Assembly: GCA_032158295.1 (NCBI GenBank)
Contig: CM063249.1
Location: forward strand, 14,798,078 to 14,862,077
Length of the DNA: 64,000 bases
DNA from: Pycnopodia helianthoides
Taxonomy: Eukaryota > Echinodermata > Asteroidea > Forcipulatida > Asteriidae
Reading direction: 5' to 3'
The notes under the pieces are model-generated. The model saw only the letters and a list, made by a program, of their open reading frames with translations. It did not search any database and had not been told where the DNA came from. Position 1 is the stretch's first letter; each line of letters starts with the position of its first letter. This document shows positions 21,180 to 31,400 of the stretch, piece by piece. The translations under genes and the position numbers were made by a program.

Positions 21180-23399
21180 TTATCAAAAATCGTATATCTG
21201 TACTCAATCAATGTGACTTTCATGTATGCCTTTGTGTTAACGTTAACTTATCAACGGACCCTTGTTTATCATAATTGACACGACAAGTCCAAGGCAGTTG
21301 TTCGCGAGGATGAACGTTATAAGAAATCTAAAAACATAACTGAGAAACAAAAGTTGCGATTTGACCGGGCGAGAGCCGTGGATGCCGGCGGCCCCTTCCC
21401 GCCCACCGCCGAGCGTGTGACGCACGGTGCACACACTGCGACGGCGGATGACTCCAGGTTGAGGGGAAAGTTCAATGTTACGATCAGTGTTTATTAGAAA
21501 CGCAGCAGGGGTGGGGGAATAGTTGGCAATATGATTCTCATACAAACGAATAGATTATAACAATGTTCATGCTGTATTAGTATCTGGGAAATGAAGTAGA
21601 ACTCTGTTCTCAACTAACTAGTTTTCCTACCTTGAAATTATGTTTGAAACTACGTAATCGGATATTCATTTTATTCCGCTTGATGTAAGCTTGCATCTCT
21701 CACACAAAGAACTTCAAACAAAGTGCTGTATTACAGTTACGTTCATCTGAAAGCTCATCTGAAACAGTTATGTTTTGAAATACTTGAAACGTCGAGAAAA
21801 TAGCATTAAAACATACCAAATACATAATTAAAACGAGGATTGGTAGGACTGATCTAAAATCTGGTCTACGAAAATGTTTCCCTGTTTTAATCTTCCCGAT
21901 GTCGGACGTCCGGCGAGTTACCCAGGAGCTTGGCCCCTTGAACCGACCTGGTACGAAACGGCATATTTCCCTTGTAATTCCATTCAAATGAGATATTGCA
22001 AGTGCTGTTTTACCACCAAGCCCAACATGTTGCACATTTATGAAAATAACCCCCCTCCGTGTGTAAATGTTTGGCCATTCCCGGGGGCTATTTTCTAAGG
22101 TAATTTCCTATCACCGATTACAGCACAGAATAGCAGGACTCAACCCAGACATTGGGGTTTGTTTCAAAGGGGGACTGCGGCGGAGCGTGACGGCGCGTGC
22201 TGCCACGTGCCGTGCGAAGAGAGTGTCAAGCGAGGAGGAAAGAGCGGGGTCTCCGCACGCTCAAATTGCACCTGGTATCAGCAATCAGAGACGGCATTCA
22301 CATTCGGAGATATCTGATTTTTGTCTAAATATGGGATTGTGTTACTACAAGAAACGCTTATCACAACTTAAGACGATTGGAACATTCCGTTGGTTGTTAT
22401 AAGCCCAAATTAAACTTTTTATTATAGCCCCTTTGAATAGGCCGTGTCCGACTTGTTGGCTACGGCTCCGGCTATGGCTGGATGGTCTCATAATCATGGG
22501 TTGAAGTATAGGACGTCCTTAGCAACACCCTAAGCAACAGTCGTAGCTGTAGCTGCAAGTTCGGACAGGGCCATAGCCCCAAAGACCATCGTACATTGTA
22601 CAATCAAGATAAAGCACTGAGTTGGTAATATTGCTGAGAAAATAATAATACTATTAAAGGTCATGTACAAATCAGCCAGAAAAATAACTATACATCGATA
22701 CCGAGTAAACAGCATTCGAATATCCAACATTATGCACCGTTGATTATTTTCCATTGCCCAAGTCGAAATAACCCCAACATGAACGGGCCCAAAATCCATG
22801 ACAAACCGTAAACCGTTCTTTGTTGGTTTCAATTCTTTTATTTGAATGTTTTTAAATTTATTTGAAATGCTCACACGTTTTGATTAACTGGTGTGATTTA
22901 TGAAAACCATCCGAATGGGAATAAATTTACTATTCCAAAAACTGATGATGTTTTATCCCTTTAATGATGCAAACTCTCTTTACGAAATTATAGTCCATGG
23001 CCCTCTCGCGTAAATGTCAAAATCAATGCCGCACAAAGAAAACCAGAGTAGGTCATTCAACTTCCCCTGAACATGACCTTTATTGTCATGTACACGTGAA
23101 TGTGATTTGACGAGGACATCTGAACTCTTCAGTCTGACGCTAGGAATTAAACATTACGCGACGATACCATTAACACCTGGCTGTATAGTTCTAAGATGCT
23201 ATGCAGTGTCCAGTGTACAATGCATAACCTCTTATTGCTTCGGCGGTATGTCAATTGACAAACAGAGTCGTGATTGTCCAGTACGTTTCTGTGCCAACCT
23301 GGATTTGATATAAGGAGCTGACAACCCAAGCTTACACCCAAAGAGGTTCTGGGTATAGGAATCCCAGATTTGGGCAAGGGGTGGCCGGGTTTCTCCCTG
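21180..23399. other. Intergenic with two GC-rich patches
   Basis: GC-rich, CpG-rich patches at about 21365-21450 and 22165-22265 stand out. They contain no convincing exon: overlapping ORFs on both strands at 21700-22098 and 22067-22402 lack motifs. They could be regulatory or ancient insertions. From 22430 to 22560, TCCGACTTGTTGGCTACGGCT is roughly inverted near 22540-22575 (AGCTGTAGCTGCAAGTTCGGACAGGGC), a further fold-back candidate. Confidence 0.4.
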
Positions 23400-23705
23400 G
23401 GGAATAACTCATTGTAACAAATTGTCTCCCTATATTACCGGCACTACCTCTAGTGGGCCTTAAAGCATTCTAAGAAAAACCTCTTCTCGTTTGGAGTATA
23501 TGCAGCACCGGAGCCAAACCCGCAGGTTTTCATTTGATACAACTTTCTTTACCTTTGAAAGTAACTACCTACTCCTGGGTCGTGAGAAGCATTTATAGTG
23601 AAGTGTATTGCCTAAAGACAAATGTATCGTGACCAGATTCGAACCCACAATCAGATGACTCAGTCATTAGAACTTGAGTCTAGTGCACAATAATGCTTGT
23701 TTGAA
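23400..23705 (-). mobile_element. tRNA-derived SINE, minus strand
   Basis: Read on the minus strand it starts with a tRNA-like head holding a B box (GTGGGTTCGAATCTGG, near 23633-23648), then a body TTAGGCAATACACTTCACTATAAATGCTTCTC.. (about 23585-23625). This body resembles the conserved CCTTGGGCAAGACACTT..TT.C.TCTC core of many marine invertebrate and deuterostome SINEs. The tail continues to about 23400 without coding potential. Confidence 0.65.
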
Positions 23706-25480
23706 TTGTTTGTGAGCACAACGTACATCATTAAATTATTGACAGCATCCAGCCTTGGAGGTTTGCTGACCTTGTGTGGTCAAGTTTCCTTAAGCCCCAA
23801 CATGTTGCGAATGCCCAACATTGCCTATACTCGAGCAACACACATGCTTCATTACGGGTCACAAATCCAGACCAACTCGACAGCCTCGACCATGACCGGG
23901 GTCGAGGCGTCTTTCCTTTATAATTGAGTCTTGCCCGACCGAAAGACGCTCGGGTTCAACCGGAATGCTCCTGGGTTTCGTCAATGTTGTCTGATGGATG
24001 TACTAAAGTTCCTTCTCTGCTCATAGAGTGGAGACAGATAGAGGATGGATCGCGCCACCTCGAGTATACCTCTTGATCTACTTGGAAGAATTCTTAGTTG
24101 TGAATACCAGTATACATGGTGGGGAATCCAATGCACGAAGCGTTGGTTGAAATACACAAGTATCGTGGTCTAAGAAAAAAATTGTGGAACGTATAGGGGC
24201 TATTATTTAATACAATATTTTGAAGGGGTATTTTTTCCCTCATAATTACTAGAAAGAAAGGTTGGCTCTTTATTTTGAGTGCCATTTTACTTGCCTTCTC
24301 TACATCGTCAGAACATTTTTTAATTTCAGCCTTACTCAAATTTTAATCAATGTTATAATATCCTGAATTCCTCTGGAGTTAAAGGGACGAGGACAACAGT
24401 GATTTTAGTTCACGTTAATGGTTCCTGCCTTACGTCCTTTTGGATGGTTACCAGTTTCTGCTAATGCTTTTGCTTACTCTATCAAATTGGCTCTCTATCA
24501 AGTTGGCCCCATCGGACTATTCATAATAAATGGCCCAGTTCTCATGAAGCTATAAGAAGCAAAAGTTAGCAGAGAACCAATAAAAAACGTATATTTCTGT
24601 GATATGTTATAGCTGGTAACCTTTTTTTACTTTCAATGCAATTTCCTGCGTTGATGAGTTTTGGCCAATGATCTATACGCATAGAAAAGGGTGAGAACGA
24701 AGTATGAAAGATTGATGACATCGCAGAAGCAGTTGTAAAAAATGTCCCTAAGGCAGGGATTTCCGTAATCCATATATAATTATAATATACTCTCGATTGT
24801 TCTTCCTAGTAATGCTGCTATTCATCAAAATTTGATTTAGTATCTATACGCAGTTGACTGGACAACCTTTTGCCACGAAAATAGCAGGAATACCCGTGCG
24901 TCTGCGACTTATGAAATACCGGATGGTAAGATTCGCTCCCAATGTGCAAACAATCTTATTGTGATTTATCATGTACTAGTGTGCAATGTTTAGAAGTAAA
25001 CACATAAAGGACATCTGTCGAGCAGCAATTGTTTTAGAATTTATTCCCTTCCTGCTTTTCTTGAAGAAACAGAAGATCCTGCCTCGACATATCTCTACAA
25101 GGACACGACATTGGCTATAAATAGACCAGCGTTCAATGCATGAACGGTCGTGGCGCCCTTCACACATAATTCTCGTTTGTCGGTCGTCTGTGTACGCCAG
25201 TTATTCTCAATGTCAAGGGTAACCAAAGCAACCGTTTTGCCGAACATGACGTGATTGAGGCCTGTTAAAGAAACGCTAAATCGCGTTATCCACGGCTGAT
25301 TTGGAAGCGAGGCTGCCCTATATTGCCCCTCCCTGTAGCTAGCACGCCACACACATTGTTAAAAAATTACCAATAATCTGATAGTAAAGGGCATATTGCC
25401 GTCAGATAGGGCGCTCTAGGCTATGAATAGTGTTTGTTTTAAAATGGATATGGTTGGAAAGATGTTTTAAACGTATAATG
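23706..25480. other. Intergenic, no gene seen
   Basis: Short ORFs at 24094-24339 and 24976-25352 (minus) have no recognisable motif or splice context. Confidence 0.45.
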
Positions 25481-25630
25481 TAACGATTCACACAAATATC
25501 CCTCGAAATCGTATGGTTTTCCTTTTACTTCGTGAATTTACATTTTGTGGAGTCAAACATTTGGTCATACAAAATGTCGAAGTTTAATGAAAACCACACG
25601 ATTTCGAGGGGCATTTTGTGCGATTAGTTA
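25481..25630. mobile_element. MITE-like fold-back element, CCCTCGAAATCG
   Basis: Two ~55-bp arms face each other. The left holds CACACAAATATCCCTCGAAA, then TCGTATGGTTTTC; the right holds GAAAACCACACGATTTCGAG, then GGGCATTTTGTGCG. They differ by small indels. Outer ends read TAACGATT/..TTAGTTA, compatible with a TAA target duplication. Non-coding. Confidence 0.75.
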
Positions 25631-28258
25631 TACTCTACTTTTGATACATCTGTCCTACCATTCGATTCACTACAAATGCTTTTAATTGCCCGAAACGCCT
25701 AATTGGAAGGCCATCGCCCCTTTACCAATCAACTGTTCAATCTTGACAAGTACATGGAATCAGCTTTTTATAGATACGCTTATAATTTCAAGGCGAACTT
25801 GTCCCTGAAAACGGACAGAATTAATCTGGTTACCCAATGAGTACACTGGATTTGGCCATACGCGGGCCTACTAAATGCACATGCCGATTCTTCGTCTCAT
25901 GTTGCAAATGCTTTGCCTATATATTGTTTAGCAAAGTCCTTTTAGAACTGGCCCTAATTGGTGTAAAGGTGACACTGTTACAATTATCCTACAAAAATGT
26001 TTCCGTCTGAAAGTTTGTCATTGTTGGGGTTAGATTGTCTTGGATTGCTATTTGAACCAGTAACAACAAATGCTCGTGTTAAAATGCGGTTTTGCTTTTT
26101 AAGTTGTACATTTCTAAAATGTTTTTTCGTCAACATCAATTACTACAAAATAATATTCACAAGAAAAACTCAAAGTTCGTGAGAAAAGATGATTAGAATG
26201 AATGTCTCATACATTAAACTGATCAAAATCAAATTGTTCAACGCGGTCAGTGTCATTACTGAGACTTTAACTATTACAAGTACTTGGTGATGAATGGTTC
26301 CTTTTTAGCCAAAACATCACGCCTGCATCATCTTCCAAGATGAAGTCCATAATGTATGACCGTTAAACCACCTTTTTCTCACCGCCCAAACACTTTTTTG
26401 ATGGTAATTGGTAAACGGCCGACTGGGTAAGTATGGAAATAAAACAGCAGCGCGTGCCATTCGGTTGTCATCGCCGTAATTAGTGGACATATCTCGGCAT
26501 GAAATGGTCCAGGCCGCGGCGTTCGATGCCGATGATTGATAGTCTTAAGGTTGATTTGAATATTGAAGATTGTGTGGAGTGCACGAAGAAGATGGCGGTG
26601 CATGATGCTAGGGGTGGTTCTGAGGCACGCTTTGTAAACATGGTGTAAAGTTGTTTGCTACAGTGCAAATGAAGCGTCTTTGAATGTAAGAGCACTGAAC
26701 AAAATGACATGCATAATAACAAATACTAAAGAACTTGTGTTCTGTAAGTTTTGTTTTTTCTTGTTGGGAGGACGGAATGAAGAAAATAAATATTAGTTGG
26801 TTTGGAGTATTACCAACAAGTTACACGCGCACCGTAACAAAATTCCAACATTTTACGGTAATTTACATGGCAGCATTGGTGACAGCCAAAGACCGTAAAA
26901 TTTGGGTCGGTGAACGTAGTTTCTTTTAATCAGTTAAAAATGTAACTTTTTTAATTAAACGAGAATCAACCTTGAGTATTACACAGTAATAACATTGACT
27001 GTTTATGAAGTGCATGTTAAACGGTAGGTGTACGGCAATCGTTTGGTAGTCCAGCAACCGTAAACCTACTGATTCTTTTTCCGTTTTGAATGAATGGTGT
27101 TAGAAACTAGGTTAATGCCTTGACCACAGGCCTATAACTCTTTTCCCACTAGTCCCGGATATTGGTTTGGCCTACCCTACATGCAGTCGAAAAAGCATAC
27201 ACCTCGCTTAGCTTCTTATTTAATAGAGCTTTACGAGGATCAAGTACATTGGGTTTTATCCATGCTTCAAACCTACCGGTCGATTGACCCTATAGACGGT
27301 ACAGCTGCAAATACAAGTCCTCGCTCAGTGCTAGGATTCTCGTTTCTTTCTTTTTTCTTCATTTGACCGTGGTGAGCTCAATTTCTTCATAAAGAGTATA
27401 GTCATCCCAAAAGGGCTTTCTTGTTTACTAGTGCTGTTGCTATTTTGCAGTCGGTATCTTTAAATGAAACGAAACATGCAACCCCGTGTCATTCTGTTTT
27501 CACAAAAATTACGGGTAATAATAAATTTCGTAATAAAGGGTACACGACTTTGTAGGAGGACGAACGTGAAATAACTTTGCCACGGCGGATTAAACTTAAA
27601 TTAAAGTCAACTTAGTACCACAAGACATTCCGTGTACACATGACCGACTAAAAAATTACAAAATCAGAGCTCACGATAAAAAATAATAGATTTGATGATA
27701 ATAGAAAATAATGTTTAGATTTTTTTTTATTATGTGCACGTTTCGTAAAACAAAAAATGTAGGAAATATTTTGGAGTAGGCTGACCTGCGCGTGAAAATA
27801 ATTTAGGTTTTCAGGCTATTTTGTAAAAATATTGTATGTGGACTTTTTTAAAGGGAAAAACTAAAATTTGTTAAATAGGGTACCATGCTCGAAATATTAT
27901 AAATGTTGCACTACTCAATAAAAGACAAAGCGTATAAACAATTGTGTTTATCGTTCATAATTATATTGTAAATTAAGATATAGTTTTCTTGTATTACAAT
28001 ACGTTCAATTTGCAATTTGTTTGTGAAATCACCTTTTCAGTGAACTGTTTTACAAGATACCTGTACATTGCACATAGCGGTTTTGAATGCTTATAATACG
28101 AAAACCGAAGGTCTTTCATACCATTACGTAAAATGGAAACATAATCGAGGTAAAAAATGCGCAGTCGATAATGAAACATGTTGTCACTGTAAATTGTCTG
28201 TTAATATTTGTATCGATTGATAATTGACATGTTTAATTTCTTTTTGGCGCCGACACAG
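25631..28258. other. Upstream of, or first intron of, the receptor gene
   Basis: The resolved part of the receptor gene begins at 28259 with a splice acceptor, so this block is probably intron. I searched it for a plus-strand signal-peptide exon ending in a phase-1 donor and found none. GTAAG sites at 26428 and 26741 do not follow hydrophobic N-termini. No repeat family was recognised. Confidence 0.45.
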
Positions 28259-28401
28259 GGTGTATGGCGTCGGAGGCGGAGGGTCGACTGCATTACCAGC
28301 TGTTCGAAAACGGGTATAACAAACGCCCTCTACCGGTGGTCAACGCCTCAGACATCCTGACTGTGTATTTCGACTTGGCCGTCACGCAAATAGTTGACGT
28401 G
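28259..28401 (+). CDS. nAChR exon: N-terminal helix and first beta strands
   Basis: Follows acceptor GACACAG and ends at donor GTGGGT. The first two bases complete a codon started upstream (phase 1 intron), then CMASEAEGRLHYQLFENGYN begins the mature N-terminal helix. TVYFDLAVTQIVDV is the conserved strand at the exon end. The ATG at 28264 is internal, not the start: it would leave the protein without a signal peptide, and the acceptor lies just before it. N28 (NAS) is a glycosylation sequon. Confidence 0.93.
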
Positions 28402-31400
28402 GTGGGTACATTTTGTTCTGTCCATTTTCAGGTGTACTGTAGATATTAGACCATTATTTCGACAAGGAACGACTGGTCGGGAAGGGTCCTATTAAAACAT
28501 TTATCAAATGTTTAACGAAATAATGTAGCTGACAGTTATAGTACTACTTTATGACAGGATCACGAACTGCACATTGTTACCATCGTAACACATGTCACAT
28601 TGTCATGATTGGGGGTGGGGGGGGGGGGTGGCAACAAACCGTAAATAAATTGATCCACAGATTATCATGTGTGGGGATAAGAGATAACGTCGAAGTTAAA
28701 TTTCCAGTTTCGACCCGTTTGAAAAATGTACGAAGATTGCTCCGTCATTTTTTACCAGTTTTTTGAACGTTCTCTCGCTATATAAAGCAGCAAAAACCAC
28801 ACAAACTGGTAAACACAGCGAATTATAATATGTATCTCGTTTTCTTCACACTAGAGACGTTTGAGATGATAGCGGGCGCCCCACTCACTGGTCTCTTCTA
28901 TTGTTCTCATCGCTGAGAGGAATGAAAAAGGAGCGTTGAGTGGGACGCCCGATATTGTCTCAAGGTCTTCTATCACTCATAGCGAAATCTAACAATTGCT
29001 TTTTTAAATTAATTTACAGGACGAGAAAAATCAGGTCTTTACGTCAAAGGTTTGGATGAAACAGGTTGGTACTCATTAGTAACACATGCATAAAAACATT
29101 CCATTTCTGAAAATAGTGGGACTGGAAAATGGTCAGTTAAATATGAAGATTCTAACACAAGGTTCTCCGTAGTCACAAAGACGAAAGTACTTTATCAAAA
29201 AACACTCGGTACAAGCAACGATTTCTACCACTGAAGATTTTAGTTTTAAAAGACTATCGAAAGATTTTGTTGTGACCCACTAAAAACCTTAAATAACCTT
29301 TGAGGTACAAGGTTTCTGTACATTTTGATTCGAGTTACATTTAGGTACAGGGTTTGGGCTACAACTAGGGCCGGGGTACAACTCGCAGTGTGCCTGGAAG
29401 AAGGCCGTAAAAAAATCACGAGAAAGGGCGTAAGCAATTAGTGTGCAAATTTGTGTCAAATAACACCGTAACCATTTTTTGATAGGTTTTTATGAGTCAT
29501 TATATACAGGAAAGTTAAATTCTGCATGTGAATTGGGAAAACATGTCTTTAAGGTTAGCGACACAAATGCAACATAATGCCATAATTGTGTTATGTGTTA
29601 TGGCTTATGACCTTCTGTTTAACAGGGACTAAACGTACTTTGTGTGTCCGTGAAAGGGGCTTAGATTCGTATGCAAGTCTTCTGAGCACACGACGAATTT
29701 AGGTCTCACATTTTACGGACCAGACAGGCGTGATTAATGGTAACTGCTGCTTTATTTTATTTTGTGATTTACTTGTAGGTTTGGACAGATCCAAAGCTTT
29801 GGTGGGATCCTAAAGATTTTGCTGACATCACCAACATAAAAGTCCCTACATCAAAGATTTGGATTCCTGATATCCTCATATATAACAAGTAAGAACAAGT
29901 AGGCATACAGTCTCTTGAGGGCGCTGTGTAGCAAATGATGTCAATCAAACATTTAAGAGCGTGTACAAATATTAAGAACCATTTTAAGAAAGATGATCAA
30001 GTGGAAATGCGTGAAGGGAAACAAATTTGTGACCGCATACCTAAAAGTGATTTGAGGACTAAATGTAGGCATAACGTTAATGCTGCGCCGTTTTGACCTA
30101 TAAGTTCCTCGGATTCTGCTTCAAGTTTTCAAAGCACTGTATCTCCTAGGACAGGATCGTTCATAACAATGTTTTCTCTATAAGACCCTGTACAGCAAAA
30201 CACTTGAACTATCTTTCCCAACTACCTCGTTCAAATGGGTTTCCGATATCACCCTGCCATTTTTCCCAGCATGCCTTGCTCGATTGAGAGGGGACGACGC
30301 GGCAGACTGATGATGTTTTCCCCTGCTTTTTGCCAGATTTCCTAAGCATACGTTATTTTCTTATCAGTGTTGATGCAGATTGGGGTTAGTGGACTGTTAT
30401 AAAATGGCACCGCTTCAGCTAAAATCATTTTATCTCACTGACAACTTCACTTTACGTTTCAGCGCTGATGGACCGTTTGGTATTTCCTCCAAGACGTGGG
30501 CGAACATCAACTACAACGGGACAGTCACCTGGTTTCCGCCCATAGTGTACAAGAGTTCGTGTCGTATCAATGTCCGCTACTACCCGTTCGACGAACAGAA
30601 CTGCACCATGAAGTTCGGGTCGTGGACCTACGACGGCGACGCCATGAACCTGTTACCGCTCAAGCAGGAGGCCGGCAAGAAAGACTACTGGGAGAATGGC
30701 GAGTGGGTCATGAAAGAGTCGCCGTGTTTTAGAAACGTCAAAAAGTACCTGTGTTGTGAGTCGTTGTATATTGATATCACCTGCCACTTCATATTGCGGA
30801 GGAAGCCGCTGTACTATTTCGCCTATTTGCTGATGCCATGTGGCCTCATCTCATTCAACACGGTGCTGGTATTCTACCTGCCACCGGACATCAGCGAGAA
30901 AATGGCGTTGTGTACATCTGTATTGCTGTCCATGGCCGTGTTCCTGTTGTTGGTAACCCAGCAGATCCCGGCCAACGCCACTGACTTCCCGCTGATCGTC
31001 AAGTACCTGTTGTTCACCATGGTAGTGGTGTCCTCTTCCATCGTCTTCACCGTTTTCATTCTGAACATCCGGTTCCGGTCTCCCCAGACTCACACCATGC
31101 CTAAGTGGGTACGGTGGCTCATGATAGACACATTACCCAAGTACCTTTGGATGAAGAGACCGGAGAGGTACTCGCTGAGATACCGAAACGTCGGGGTCAG
31201 CATCACAAGGGACGCTCTTGGGCCGTCCAATTACCTTGACACGAAGAAAATCGTCATGGAGAACAAGGGCAATAACTACACCGTGCGAATGCGCGCTCAG
31301 CTGGACAATGAAGACGAGTGGGACACCGACTTACAAGGTGATTTCCCAATTGGGGAATGTAGACGTGCCCGATTTGGAATATAGCAAACAATGATAGGAA

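Noticed and set aside
28264..28266. ATG as the receptor's start codon.
   Set aside because: It lies five bases after a splice acceptor inside a conserved exon and would give a protein without a signal peptide.
30368..30384. A 17-nt micro-exon (acceptor ATCAG, donor GTTAGT) that would encode VDADW after the loop-A exon.
   Set aside because: It mimics the true next exon (GCTGATGG), but inclusion shifts the frame of the large exon, and extending from its acceptor meets a TAG stop. It is probably a decoy or an old duplicate of the acceptor region.
30496..31093. Other-frame and antisense ORFs over the receptor's large exon.
   Set aside because: They are shadows of a GC-rich real exon; only the receptor frame carries family motifs.
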